Positions 1 to 7,055 of a DNA stretch of 22,417 nucleotides are shown here, in pieces; the first letter of the stretch is position 1, and each line of letters opens with the position of its first letter. The notes under the pieces are model-generated. The model made no database searches, had not been told where the DNA came from, and was given only the letters and a program-made list of their open reading frames with translations. The stretch is taken from the IMG/VR virus record IMGVR_UViG_3300028394_000337, positions 1 through 22,417 of that record; one strand, 5' to 3'. The stretch comes from a virus. The translations under genes and the position numbers were made by a program.

Positions 1-1184
1 CGTAGGTCCTTACGCTTTTCATACTTGACATATAGTTCTTCAAACCGTGGAGTGTCTTTGTAAAATGCTTCGTACAGGTCAGGCACTTCGTTGGGATCAA
101 AGAATGTTATATCTTCTCGATTCTTGAATCGTCTCCAGAAGAAAGCACTAAGCACAACCCCATAATCCATATGACGGACTCGGGTTTCTTCTGTTCCTTG
201 GTTGTTCTTGAGCACAATAAGATCATCAAACTGATGATGCCAAATAGGATAAAAAACAGTAGCACTTGCATTACGAATACCTCCTTGACTACAACTTCTA
301 AGGTCACCAAACCATTTTTTCAAGAATGGAATCATACCAGTGTGCATGATCTCACCGCCACGGATAGGACTGCCCAATGGGCGTAGTCGTCCAATCTCCA
401 AGCCAATGCCGGCTCGCTTACTAGCATACTTGGCCATCATCTCACCACTAGCAAAGATACTGTCTAAGTCATCGTCTGATCGAATAAGCACACAACTGCT
501 GAACTGTTTAGTAGGAGTACCCAGGCCAGCCAACACAGGTGTGGCGAGAGTGAACAAGCCATCGCTGGCACAGTTATAATATTCTTTGATATATCGCATC
601 CTGGCGCTGTTGGGTTCTTCTCGATGAAATACTGTAGCGGCCGCAACCATGTATCTGACCTGTGGTGTTTCATAAATTTCTTTTGTGGCTCTGTTTTTAA
701 CAAGATACTTTTCAATCAACTGTTCAATGGCCGCATACGAATACAGTTCGTCACGGTCATGATCGATTACGTCGTTCATGCGATTCCAGTCATCTTCCGT
801 GTACCATTCTAGCAACTCAGGTGTATACAGTCCAGTGGCCACGTTGCGTTTGATTATTTCATACAGGTGGGGAGGATCATATGATCCATAAACGTCTTTC
901 CTCAACATGCTGAGTCTCTGCTTGCCAGCCACGTACTGATAGTTGGTGTGTCCCACTTCTGGGTTGGTTTCCACATCGATCAGATCCACAATAGATCTCA
1001 ATGTGATGCCGTCAATTTCTTTTGTGGTGATACCATCGTAAAAATGCAACTGGCTCTTGATCTCAATCATGCTCTGACTGACATCCGCAATACCGCTACA
1101 AACTTTAGCTATCTGTGCCTGCCATTTTTCTAGATCCAGTGACTCTCTGCGGCCACTTCTTTTGACTACTATAATTTGGGTCAT
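1..1184 (-). CDS. nrdA: Ribonucleoside-diphosphate reductase, class Ia large (alpha) subunit, C-terminus beyond the window
   Basis: Reduces ribonucleoside diphosphates to deoxyribonucleotides together with the di-iron/tyrosyl radical subunit NrdB, supplying precursors for phage DNA. About 394 codons are present, open to the left edge, roughly half of the usual length near 760. The N-terminal ATP-cone is clear (VVKRSGRRESLDLEKW from residue 6, then QLHFYDGI), followed by the catalytic-domain start. The segment TPTKQFSSCVLI contains Cys231, matching the redox Cys225 of E. coli NrdA. RAGIGLEIGRLRPLGSPIRGGE, SCSQGGIRNASAT and RVRHMDYGV also follow the E. coli protein closely. The thiyl-radical Cys and C-terminal cysteines lie outside the window. 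The ATG at 1184 is preceded by AAGGTAGGA. The gene is last in a run of minus-strand genes, 15 bases after the previous stop. T4-like phages commonly carry nrdA/nrdB. Confidence 0.97.
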   Translation of the reverse strand, partial: MTQIIVVKRSGRRESLDLEKWQAQIAKVCSGIADVSQSMIEIKSQLHFYDGITTKEIDGITLRSIVDLIDVETNPEVGHTNYQYVAGKQRLSMLRKDVYGSYDPPHLYEIIKRNVATGLYTPELLEWYTEDDWNRMNDVIDHDRDELYSYAAIEQLIEKYLVKNRATKEIYETPQVRYMVAAATVFHREEPNSARMRYIKEYYNCASDGLFTLATPVLAGLGTPTKQFSSCVLIRSDDDLDSIFASGEMMAKYASKRAGIGLEIGRLRPLGSPIRGGEIMHTGMIPFLKKWFGDLRSCSQGGIRNASATVFYPIWHHQFDDLIVLKNNQGTEETRVRHMDYGVVLSAFFWRRFKNREDITFFDPNEVPDLYEAFYKDTPRFEELYVKYEKRKDL

Positions 1185-1199
1185 TCCTACCTTCGTTTT

Positions 1200-1625
1200 C
1201 TAATTGTACTGCTGTTTTATTTGGCTCTGCGACAACTGCCGACAGATTTGTATTGCCAGGCTGGTATTTACAACAGTATCAGGGCTCCAATTAAGTATAT
1301 ATTTTGATTTGTCGACCACGACTAAATTATGTCCGTCCTGGGTCAAAACCAAGGTTGCATCCGTCAAATCTGCACGGTCCAGCAAACTTATAGTATACAG
1401 GATTCCCAAGGCTCTTGCAAGATCACAATAGACATTGTCGTTCAAAAGTTGCCAGGGATCTGGCCATGCGGGTTGATCGTCCCAGTGTAGGTAATAGGGT
1501 TGCCAAGGAGTTGAGAACCACCATGAGTTAATGGCAGGTAATATAGATTCAACTGAAAGAGCATGACATTGTTGTCGCAAGCTGTACCAGCTTTCTAGCC
1601 GGCCAGCAAAGGTAAGGGGCCACAT
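1200..1625 (-). CDS. Trp-rich conserved-looking phage protein, unknown function
   Basis: 141 residues, no recognised domain. The N-terminal half is unusually rich in Trp, Tyr and Pro (for example SWWFSTPWQPYYLHWDD and PAWPDPW). The C-terminal half looks like an alpha/beta segment (ATLVLTQDGHNLVVVDKSKYILNW). There is no signal peptide or membrane helix. Its ATG shares one base with the stop of the tail-fibre-like gene upstream (TGATG), so translation is probably coupled to it. This suggests a job linked to that virion protein, such as an assembly factor or a further structural part. That is inference from position only. Confidence 0.85.
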   Translation of the reverse strand: MWPLTFAGRLESWYSLRQQCHALSVESILPAINSWWFSTPWQPYYLHWDDQPAWPDPWQLLNDNVYCDLARALGILYTISLLDRADLTDATLVLTQDGHNLVVVDKSKYILNWSPDTVVNTSLAIQICRQLSQSQIKQQYN

Positions 1626-2107
1626 CAGGCTGAAACTGTGATGAGATAATTGAATTGGGCATTGAACCCGGTAGAAGAACTGATGTATTGTAATTCGATT
1701 TGTCCTCCAGAATAGACTACACTAAAAGTTATACCGGTCGCACCATATTCTGCTGGAGTATTTTCCTCAAGGTCGGATCCTGCAATTTGAATAACGCCAG
1801 CGCGATAATCGCCGTTTCTAGCAATAGTATAAGAAAACACCACAGCACCTGCTGCTATTCTAATTGCGGTAGTTGGCACAGATGTATTATCAATCAACGT
1901 CACTGTGGTTGGAACTGGGGTTAGATCACTAAATTCAGTAAGAATCTCAGTGTTACCAATAGCAGGTGCACCGTCTTCAATGGTACCATTACCAATGTAT
2001 AATTGACGAGTATCAGTGCTCCAGCCAAATTCGGCACCGGCTAACTGCGGTAAATTTGAGTTGTATCCTTTACGATTGGTGATCTGACTGATCTGTACAA
2101 TAGCCAT
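1625..2107 (-). CDS. Tail-fibre or tropism-type virion protein
   Basis: 160 residues. The N-terminus has the pattern LPQLAGAEFGWSTDTRQLYIGNG (residues about 20-42), with the AEFGW.TDTRQLYIGNG core that recurs at the N-terminus of phage tail fibres and of major-tropism-determinant-like proteins. The remainder is beta-rich, Thr/Ser/Gly-rich and low in charge, as expected for a fibre or baseplate-decorating domain. The start has a good Shine-Dalgarno AAAGGA six bases before the ATG and a T4-like late promoter core (TAAATACAC) 23-31 bases upstream. Expression is therefore probably late although the genes before it look early. The exact place in the virion cannot be read from the sequence. Confidence 0.88.
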   Translation of the reverse strand: MAIVQISQITNRKGYNSNLPQLAGAEFGWSTDTRQLYIGNGTIEDGAPAIGNTEILTEFSDLTPVPTTVTLIDNTSVPTTAIRIAAGAVVFSYTIARNGDYRAGVIQIAGSDLEENTPAEYGATGITFSVVYSGGQIELQYISSSTGFNAQFNYLITVSA

Positions 2108-2124
2108 TTGTTATCCTTTTGTGT

Positions 2125-2844
2125 CTATGGTGTATTTAGCAGATAATACTGCTCTACACGTTGCCACCATTGCTGGCGATACTGCTCAAATTCTGCACCT
2201 GATATCACAAATTCTTGGTATTCGGGTCGCCCAACAATGTTTCCAGAGTCGTCCATTTCAGGTTTGACACACATTAACACCACACCTTTTCGAATCTCAG
2301 TGCCATGCACTTCATTGTGTGCTTCAGCATAGGCACATAATTGCAAGAAATAATCATCAATCCAGTCGCGCCGTTTGGGCTTATTGGTCTGCTTGTAGTC
2401 CAAGATACTTTGTTCATTTAAATGCACACCAGCGGCGTCGGTGGTTCCTGCATAGATTCCAGGAAAGTATAAAGGAACTTCATATCCCCAAAACTCTGTG
2501 ACGTTACACAAGCCATGATCAATCACAGTCTGCGCCATGATATGGCTTTGTTTACTATACGGGTTACTACCAGCGTCGGCAATCTGTCCAGTTTTTGTAT
2601 AGTCTTCAAGATACTTGTGCATTCTAGTGCCGCGGTTGGCAGCTTCTGTGGTGATGGCCTGTGCCTGTACATGTCCCACTCGGTTACGCCAGTTCTGCAG
2701 AGCCTGCTTTTTTTCTTCAGGCTTGGTAGCTTCCAGGATTGTGGTCACGCTGGGTAATTTACGACCATCTGGTGTGGCATACAGTCTGCGTCCGTCTACG
2801 GTTTCCCTGGGTATGGGTTGATAATTAAATCGGGGGTTATACAT
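2125..2844 (-). CDS. PD-(D/E)XK nuclease, RecB/Cas4-like exonuclease family
   Basis: 239 residues, the usual size for stand-alone phage nucleases of this fold. Motifs in order are RGTRMHKYLE (His76, the helix motif typical of RecB-like nucleases), EVPLY (about residue 122), GTTDA (Asp136), ILDYKQ (Asp149-x-Lys151, the D/E-x-K catalytic pair) and QLCAYA (Gln168, the QhxxY motif). It probably degrades or trims DNA in phage recombination, replication or host DNA breakdown. Only three cysteines are present (about 113, 170, 192), and none lies before the nuclease core as in the four-Cys Fe-S clusters of Cas4/AddB, so an Fe-S cluster is not supported. The start ATG overlaps the end of the SGNH gene upstream by 8 bases. 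Confidence 0.9.
   Translation of the reverse strand: MYNPRFNYQPIPRETVDGRRLYATPDGRKLPSVTTILEATKPEEKKQALQNWRNRVGHVQAQAITTEAANRGTRMHKYLEDYTKTGQIADAGSNPYSKQSHIMAQTVIDHGLCNVTEFWGYEVPLYFPGIYAGTTDAAGVHLNEQSILDYKQTNKPKRRDWIDDYFLQLCAYAEAHNEVHGTEIRKGVVLMCVKPEMDDSGNIVGRPEYQEFVISGAEFEQYRQQWWQRVEQYYLLNTP
2130..2140 (-). promoter_or_regulatory. T4-like late promoter for the tail-fibre-like gene
   Basis: On the minus strand GCTAAATACAC ends 22 bases before the ATG at 2107. It lies within the last codons of the nuclease gene. The same nine bases TAAATACAC recur before the gene starting at 6955. T4 late promoters have a TATAAATA -10 element and no -35 element. Confidence 0.5.
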
Positions 2845-3502
2845 TTTTATGTTTTATCCAATCGTAAAGATAGTCGGCAATCAATTGATGACCATGACTG
2901 TTTGGGTGACGACATGGCAAAAAATATTTACTATGTACCTTTTGCATTGCCAAATATTCATCTTGATTATATCCTAAAATTTGAGTACATGTTTTAGGAT
3001 ATATTTTTTGTTTTTCAATGCCTGGCCAGTCAAATTTCATCTCAATCCAGCCTGAAATATAAAAATCTTGTATACCCACCTGAGAACAAACTTGTTGTAA
3101 TGCTAACATAGTCCGGCAAACATTAAATTCATCCATTGGAGCCGTGGACAAGTATTTGTAGTAAATTTCTGTTATATTTTTAACACGGTCAGGAGAATCT
3201 GGTGGTGGCGGAGTGTTAAAATCAATTATACTTTTGTTATAATCAACTAACAAAGACCTGCCAGGCGTAGTTATAAAAAAAATAGCTATATGATTTTTTA
3301 CAGTTGCATGACAAGAAATGTAATCAAAAAGTTGCGGTAATAATCTGCTTACACTTGATCTTGGTATGGATCCATTATAAAAATTTTTTATTTGTAACCG
3401 ATCACACAGCAAGGCACCGTATGGCTTTTCATCCTTTGGCCAAAGTCCAACTCCAGCTGGCCAACTATCACCAAAGGTGGCTAAATGATCGCTGTTTATC
3501 AA
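2837..3502 (-). CDS. SGNH/GDSL hydrolase-like protein 1
   Basis: 221 residues. Block I is ATFGDSWPAG with the presumed nucleophile Ser13. Block V is HPNSHGHQ near the end (His199). The Asp usually three residues before this His is replaced (PCRHPN), so the enzyme may use a Ser-His dyad or be inactive. SGNH enzymes cleave esters such as acyl or acetyl groups on lipids or glycans; the substrate here is unknown. The start is TTG: TTGA overlaps the stop of iscA, and no in-frame ATG lies upstream of block I. The coding sequence looks more AT-rich than its neighbours, suggesting transfer. Two further SGNH-like genes lie in the window (13368-14090 and 19365-20060). Confidence 0.82.
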   Translation of the reverse strand: MINSDHLATFGDSWPAGVGLWPKDEKPYGALLCDRLQIKNFYNGSIPRSSVSRLLPQLFDYISCHATVKNHIAIFFITTPGRSLLVDYNKSIIDFNTPPPPDSPDRVKNITEIYYKYLSTAPMDEFNVCRTMLALQQVCSQVGIQDFYISGWIEMKFDWPGIEKQKIYPKTCTQILGYNQDEYLAMQKVHSKYFLPCRHPNSHGHQLIADYLYDWIKHKNV

Positions 3503-3819
3503 ATTCTAAAACTTTCTCCGCATCCACAGCGGTCTTTTTCTTGAGGGTTGACAAATTCAAAGCCTTCGTTTAGGCCTGCACGAACATAGTCTACCAACAG
3601 TTCATCCAGGATAGGAAAGTCTTTGGGATCTACTACAATTTTAAAACCATCCGATTCAAACACTAGATCAGATTCTGTCGTGCCATCTACATATTCTAAC
3701 ACATAGGCCAGGCCTGAGCAACCGGTAGTTCTTACTCCCAGTCTTATGCCAATACCGCGGCCTCTACGATCAAGACTGGTGGAAATTTTGCCTGCGGCTT
3801 TGGGGGTGACGTGGATCAA
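3499..3819 (-). CDS. iscA: A-type iron-sulfur carrier IscA
   Basis: 106 residues, one shorter than E. coli IscA and alignable along its whole length (RGIGIRLGVRTTGCSGLAYV, GLNEGFEFVNP, CGCGESF). The three metal-binding cysteines are kept at Cys34, Cys98 and Cys100 (E. coli 35, 99, 101). A-type carriers receive clusters from the IscU scaffold and deliver [4Fe-4S] clusters to target enzymes. The start is TTG, forming a TTGA overlap with the iscU stop, so translation is probably coupled. Its own stop overlaps the SGNH start in the same way. HesB/IscA-like genes are known from phages, but the pairing with iscU is less usual. Confidence 0.95.
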   Translation of the reverse strand: MIHVTPKAAGKISTSLDRRGRGIGIRLGVRTTGCSGLAYVLEYVDGTTESDLVFESDGFKIVVDPKDFPILDELLVDYVRAGLNEGFEFVNPQEKDRCGCGESFRI

Positions 3820-4190
3820 TGTTTTTCTCTGTAGTCTGCGATAGCAGCCTTTATAGCGTCTTCCGCCAGGATGCTACAATGGATCTTGACAGGTGGTAGT
3901 GCAAGTTCCTGGGCGATCTGACTGTTCTTGATCGTGCCCGCCTCATCCAGAGTTTTGCCTTTAACCCACTCGGTGACAAGCGAACTCGATGCGATCGCCG
4001 AACCACAACCATACGTTTTAAATTTTGCATCTGTGATAATTCCATCTTGAACCTTGATCTGTAGTTTCATTACATCACCGCAAGCAGGAGCACCAACCAT
4101 GCCGGTGCCAATGTCCAAGTCGTTGGCATCAAACTTGCCCACGTTGCGAGGATTTTCGTAGTGATCTAATACTTTATCTGAATATGCCAT
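3816..4190 (-). CDS. iscU: Iron-sulfur cluster scaffold IscU
   Basis: 124 residues, full length, very close to proteobacterial IscU (MVGAPACGDVMKLQIKV, KTYGCGSAIASSSLVTEWV, HCSILAEDAIKAA). All functional residues are visible: Cys37, Asp39, Cys62, His104, Cys105 and the LPPVK motif (98-102) that recruits the HscA chaperone. IscU assembles [2Fe-2S]/[4Fe-4S] clusters with sulfur from the desulfurase IscS. Neither iscS nor hscBA or fdx is present here, so the phage scaffold would have to work with the host desulfurase and chaperones. The start is ATG with AGGA about 11 bases upstream. It lies 11 bases after the secreted-protein gene, in one operon from the promoter at 4511-4539. Confidence 0.97.
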   Translation of the reverse strand: MAYSDKVLDHYENPRNVGKFDANDLDIGTGMVGAPACGDVMKLQIKVQDGIITDAKFKTYGCGSAIASSSLVTEWVKGKTLDEAGTIKNSQIAQELALPPVKIHCSILAEDAIKAAIADYREKH

Positions 4191-4201
4191 TTTGTGTTTT
4201 C

Positions 4202-4492
4202 CTAATTTGGAACTAGAACTAGTCTATAACAGTTACAGTTAGCATCTAGTATTTGCTCTTGATGATATCCATTGGGTGCCAACGGCGGTGCCAATGGTTG
4301 CACATAAACTGGTTGTGGTGCCACATACACGTACGGAGGGTTGTGATGTGGTCTAGATAATTCGTAACCAATGACACCACCAATAATGGCCGGTGCTACC
4401 CAGTAACTTCGATATGGATGCGGGCTGTGATGCCAGGGGCCAGCCTGTACTGCGGTGGCAAATACGGCAAGAACAACAAGTAATTTTTTCAT
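4202..4492 (-). CDS. Small secreted glycine-zipper protein
   Basis: 96 residues from the ATG at 4492. That start has AGGAG seven bases upstream, whereas the TTG two codons earlier would touch the Shine-Dalgarno. A classical signal peptide is present: KK, a hydrophobic core LLVVLAVFATA, and a VQA|GP signal-peptidase-I site near residue 18. The mature part is His/Pro/Tyr-rich and holds a short hydrophobic glycine-zipper stretch (APAIIGGVIGYELS), a Pro/Val/Tyr-rich linker and a C-terminal NCNCYRLVLV with a CxC pair. It probably acts in the periplasm or outer envelope and resembles small envelope proteins of bacteria, so it may be host-derived. A role in superinfection exclusion or envelope change is possible but inferred. 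It is first in the operon with iscU and iscA. Confidence 0.85.
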   Translation of the reverse strand: MKKLLVVLAVFATAVQAGPWHHSPHPYRSYWVAPAIIGGVIGYELSRPHHNPPYVYVAPQPVYVQPLAPPLAPNGYHQEQILDANCNCYRLVLVPN

Positions 4493-4510
4493 AATCAACT
4501 CCTTTTTACA

Positions 4511-4539
4511 AGTATACGATACTTATGCTACGAAGTCAA
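4511..4539 (-). promoter_or_regulatory. Sigma70-type promoter of the secreted protein-iscU-iscA operon
   Basis: On the minus strand TTGACT (4539-4534), a 17-base spacer, then TATACT (4516-4511). The next bases run into AGGAG and the ATG at 4492, giving a short normal leader. The spacer shares TAAGTAT with the uvsW promoter. The site begins right after the stop codon of the preceding late-type gene. Confidence 0.82.
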
Positions 4540-4543
4540 TGAT

Positions 4544-4888
4544 TTAGGTGCGGCGATTCAGGGCCGCTTTGGCGTTTTTGTCTACAATGGCTCTAGCTTG
4601 ATCAACTGGCATGCCAGTATCACCTTCGGTGTTGCCACGGAATCTGACTACACCACTGTTTGGATCAAACGGTTCAAGGATATCTTTGAGCGGGTCTCGT
4701 GCGATATACTCGGGCAAGTTTTGTGGATTCACTTCAATGCCAAGACTTCGAGCTGCCTGCATGAAAGCATCTGTGCTGATTTCTTTTCGAGCATTTTCAT
4801 CATCGGCCCGGCCGGCTAAAAACTGACTCAAGGCCAATAATTTTTGTGCGCTGGGATCAGCTGACTCACAAATTTCACTGAAACGCAT
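4544..4888 (-). CDS. Probable virion-associated protein with capsid-targeting-like N-terminus
   Basis: 114 residues, no known domain. The N-terminus MRFSEICES contains I-C-E, fitting the (I/L)-x-E cleavage consensus of the T4 prohead protease, and resembles the starts of three nearby proteins (MKLQEL, MNIFEG, MQIHEL). The middle is helical and acidic (ADDENARKEISTDAFMQAARSLGIEV). The end is basic (VDKNAKAALNRRT). The ATG overlaps the previous stop as TAATG, so it is translationally coupled to the 308-residue gene. A prohead-core or internal-protein role is inference from the N-terminus and position. Confidence 0.8.
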   Translation of the reverse strand: MRFSEICESADPSAQKLLALSQFLAGRADDENARKEISTDAFMQAARSLGIEVNPQNLPEYIARDPLKDILEPFDPNSGVVRFRGNTEGDTGMPVDQARAIVDKNAKAALNRRT

Positions 4889-5814
4889 TATCTGCGACCA
4901 CGGCCTAACGCAGCAGGAGGTGTTTTCATGTTGGCATCAATATCAAGATCAGCTTCAAGATCATCAGCTGGCATTTCAGCATCCATCTCTGGAGCGGCCA
5001 TTTGACCATCGTCCGGTAATCCAGCGCCACCTAGTGCATCCATGGCGGGAGGAACAGCGCCACCTTGGCCAGTTACTACACCAAGAGCCTGTTCTAGTTG
5101 TTGCTTGCTGGCTTGTAAATTTTGTACTAGCCCGCCCAATGCCGCATTGGCATCAGTGTTGAATTGTACCGACTGCTCAACACCAACTTCGTTTTTGACT
5201 TGATCACATAATGCAGGTAAATCTTTAAACTGCATACTGGTCACATCTTCCAACATCTTTTGAACACGATCAACCATGTCCTGGGCAGCCAATACTACCT
5301 GTGCCTGTTGAATTTCACTTTCTTGCAAACGACGATACAAACGATTGTGCTTGCGATTTTCCATTGCAGGAGCAACCATGGCAGCAGGACTGTTCATAGC
5401 CTGCTGGAGAGCGGTTTTTTGTTTGTTCATTTCTTCTATCTGCTTTGTAATCGCTGCAATCTGATCGGTCAATGCTTTTTTACGTTCTTGTTGGGCCTGT
5501 GCTGGATTAACAGGTGTAGTTGACCCTGAAGTGGCAGGAGCAATTGTACCGGCTTGCATTGGCATGACATCTTCGTGCATCTTCTTGGTCAGCACTTGCT
5601 CAAGCATGATCAATTTTAAATAGGTGGGATTTTTTTCACTGTTATGAAATTCTGGAGTCTTGCGATGTTCTTGCACCAGGCCACGCACACGACCAAGTAG
5701 ATCGCGAGTCTGTCTACGGCTGATAGTACTAAGGCGTATACGACCACCAAAATAACTTTCAAATACCTTAGCGGCTTGTTTTGTTGGGCTTGCGGCCAGT
5801 TCTTGCAGTTTCAT
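4888..5814 (-). CDS. Coiled-coil protein, possible prohead core/scaffold-like component
   Basis: 308 residues. Begins MKLQELAAS, with L-Q-E fitting a T4-type prohead cleavage site. A basic N-terminal region follows (GRIRLSTISRRQTRDLLGRVRG), then a Gln/Lys-rich coiled coil (about residues 105-145, QERKKALTDQIAAITKQIEE), a second helical region, and an acidic Met/Ala/Asp-rich tail (about 270-295) ending GRGRR. This high-charge, helical, low-complexity make-up recalls scaffolding or core proteins, but no homology is recognised. A late promoter core (TAAATATTA) lies 21-29 bases before the ATG, inside the preceding gene, whose 3' end overlaps this gene by 47 bases. Confidence 0.85.
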   Translation of the reverse strand: MKLQELAASPTKQAAKVFESYFGGRIRLSTISRRQTRDLLGRVRGLVQEHRKTPEFHNSEKNPTYLKLIMLEQVLTKKMHEDVMPMQAGTIAPATSGSTTPVNPAQAQQERKKALTDQIAAITKQIEEMNKQKTALQQAMNSPAAMVAPAMENRKHNRLYRRLQESEIQQAQVVLAAQDMVDRVQKMLEDVTSMQFKDLPALCDQVKNEVGVEQSVQFNTDANAALGGLVQNLQASKQQLEQALGVVTGQGGAVPPAMDALGGAGLPDDGQMAAPEMDAEMPADDLEADLDIDANMKTPPAALGRGRR

Positions 5815-6262
5815 TGTCTAATCCTCGTTGTTGATAATATTTAGCCTGATTGACACAATTGGCCAATTGAAGTTCAAGTTGCTTTTTCAGTATTATCTTG
5901 CCTTCCAGCTTGATTTCAATGTCTTCACGGAATTGGGGTCGAGTGCTACGATCACCTATAGCGGCTCTTACGGCTATGTCGTTGGTGATATGTCCCAATT
6001 TTTGATCCAATCTATGTAAATCACGTGCCAGTGCATATGATTTGTTTTTGTCGGCTATACACCAACTTAGTGCATTACGAGTATTAGTAAACACACCCAC
6101 ATCAGTTGCTGCGCACGACACGTGGTATCCGTCGGATCCAGGTCGTATAACATAACGCCCAAATGCTTCATATTCACCATTGTCATTTTGGAAAATCATC
6201 TGGTCCATCAAGACACGGAATTCCTGTCGGAAAATCCGGTCAAATTCCTGTTCTGTATTCAT
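5768..6262 (-). CDS. Phage protein of unknown function with helical C-terminus
   Basis: 164 residues. The N-terminal half looks globular (FGRYVIRPGSDGYHVSCAAT, then VFTNTRNALSWCIADKNKSYA). The C-terminal half is a long charged helix with probable coiled coil (IEIKLEGKIILKKQLELQLA) and a basic tail. No domain is recognised. The ATG overlaps the stop of the membrane-protein gene upstream (ATGA), so translation is coupled. Its last 47 bases are shared, in another frame, with the next gene and carry that gene's ribosome-binding site; the next gene's late promoter also lies inside this gene. Confidence 0.82.
   Translation of the reverse strand: MNTEQEFDRIFRQEFRVLMDQMIFQNDNGEYEAFGRYVIRPGSDGYHVSCAATDVGVFTNTRNALSWCIADKNKSYALARDLHRLDQKLGHITNDIAVRAAIGDRSTRPQFREDIEIKLEGKIILKKQLELQLANCVNQAKYYQQRGLDNETARTGRKPNKTSR
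5835..5843 (-). promoter_or_regulatory. T4-like late promoter for the 308-residue gene
   Basis: Minus-strand GGCTAAATATTATC, core TAAATATTA, 21 bases before the ATG at 5814 and before its GAGG Shine-Dalgarno. It matches the TAAATANTA pattern found before other structural genes in the window. Confidence 0.5.
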
Positions 6263-6522
6263 TTAATAACGTAGGTTGCCACAAGCCAAGCTATGGTTCC
6301 AATCAAGGTACCAATGATACCAACACCCCAGGCAATCATTCTGTCGGTGGATTTTTCATGCAGGCTGTTTATGGTGATTTTGACTTCTTGTAGCATTTCG
6401 CAAAGATGTGAGATATTTGTGCCCATGGCCACCATCTTGTCTTCTAGTGCATTGTATCTTTCGGCGCATAATTCAACGTGCGCTTCCAGGCTCTTTTTTT
6501 CAATTTCTGTTGTTCCACTCAT
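6259..6522 (-). CDS. Small coiled-coil protein with C-terminal transmembrane helix (holin- or XhlA-like topology)
   Basis: 87 residues. A hydrophilic, probably coiled-coil N-terminal part (about 1-60; heptad-like NISHLCEMLQEVKITINSL) is followed by one hydrophobic helix at the very C-terminus (about 63-86, WGVGIIGTLIGTIAWLVATYVI), with a GxxxG-like face. This N-coil/C-tail-anchor topology is that of XhlA-type haemolysin/holin-accessory proteins, and it would place the N-terminus in the cytoplasm. A function in lysis or membrane attachment is inferred from topology only. ATGA overlap joins it to the next gene. Confidence 0.8.
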   Translation of the reverse strand: MSGTTEIEKKSLEAHVELCAERYNALEDKMVAMGTNISHLCEMLQEVKITINSLHEKSTDRMIAWGVGIIGTLIGTIAWLVATYVIK

Positions 6523-6535
6523 GATTTTTCCCAGT

Positions 6536-6955
6536 TCATTTATTTACCGTGATTGGACTAAACCAAATGTTTTGTCTGGGCCCAGAAGTCACAACCACGG
6601 ACGCTAGTTCTCTACGGTTGTCAAGATCTGTCAGCATGGGCACACCGTCTGCATCGCTATACAACACGGCCACTGGGTCAGCATCAGTGCCGTATGCTCC
6701 CGGAGTTTCAGTTTCAAATTCAAAACTCCAACTGGATCCTTCGCGCTCGGGCACAGTTGACTCGACCTGTGTTCGCATGCCAATGATTTGATTTACAGTT
6801 TCCCAGTTGCGTTGTTGATTCCTGGATCTGTTCCAATCTGCAACATCTTGAATGGTATTGCCAGCACGATCTTCAAAAGGCACTCGCGACAATTTAAAGT
6901 ATCCAGTGACACCAGTGGCGGTAATATCAAACAAAGTGGTGCAGGAGAATCTCAT
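6536..6955 (-). CDS. T4-like phage conserved-type protein, probable structural/assembly role
   Basis: 139 residues. The sequence MRFSCTTLFDITATGVTGYF, followed by DRAGNTIQDVADWNRSRNQQ and RNWETVNQIIGMRTQ, resembles proteins of unknown function that I recall from T4-like cyanophages (recollection, not checked). The first half is alpha/beta, the second half beta-rich (WSFEFETETPGAYG). There is no signal or membrane segment. A late promoter core lies 23-31 bases upstream, directly after the terminator of the preceding gene, so this gene starts a new late transcript running into the holin-like gene. Confidence 0.85.
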   Translation of the reverse strand: MRFSCTTLFDITATGVTGYFKLSRVPFEDRAGNTIQDVADWNRSRNQQRNWETVNQIIGMRTQVESTVPEREGSSWSFEFETETPGAYGTDADPVAVLYSDADGVPMLTDLDNRRELASVVVTSGPRQNIWFSPITVNK

Positions 6956-6977
6956 TGATTAGTAGTTAGCATCGAGC

Positions 6978-6986
6978 GTGTATTTA
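6978..6986 (-). promoter_or_regulatory. T4-like late promoter for the 139-residue gene
   Basis: Minus-strand ATTAAATACAC, the same TAAATACAC as at 2130-2138. It lies between the terminator (6991-7021) and the ATG at 6955. Confidence 0.45.
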
Positions 6987-6990
6987 ATGC

Positions 6991-7021
6991 CAAAGAAAAA
7001 CCCCAGGTTTTTAATCTGGGG
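6991..7021 (-). terminator. Rho-independent terminator after the 141-residue gene
   Basis: Minus-strand stem CCCCAG (7021-7016) and CTGGGG (7006-7001), with an adjoining extra C, and a 9-base AT-rich loop, followed directly by TTTTTCTTTG. It lies 35 bases after the stop at 7056. Confidence 0.88.
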
Positions 7022-7055
7022 TTGATCAACGACGAAAGTCGTGCTACTGACTCGA

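Noticed and set aside
107-310. Small minus-strand open frame with a hydrophobic N-terminal half
   Set aside because: It lies in another frame within nrdA, whose frame is open and matches NrdA across the whole stretch.
464-715. 83-codon minus-strand open frame
   Set aside because: It lies inside nrdA in another frame; the NrdA match, including the FSSCVL motif, covers this stretch.
2125-2844. Cas4-type Fe-S nuclease that would need the neighbouring iscU/iscA
   Set aside because: Only three cysteines, none in the N-terminal position of the Cas4/AddB cluster, so the Fe-S link is not supported.
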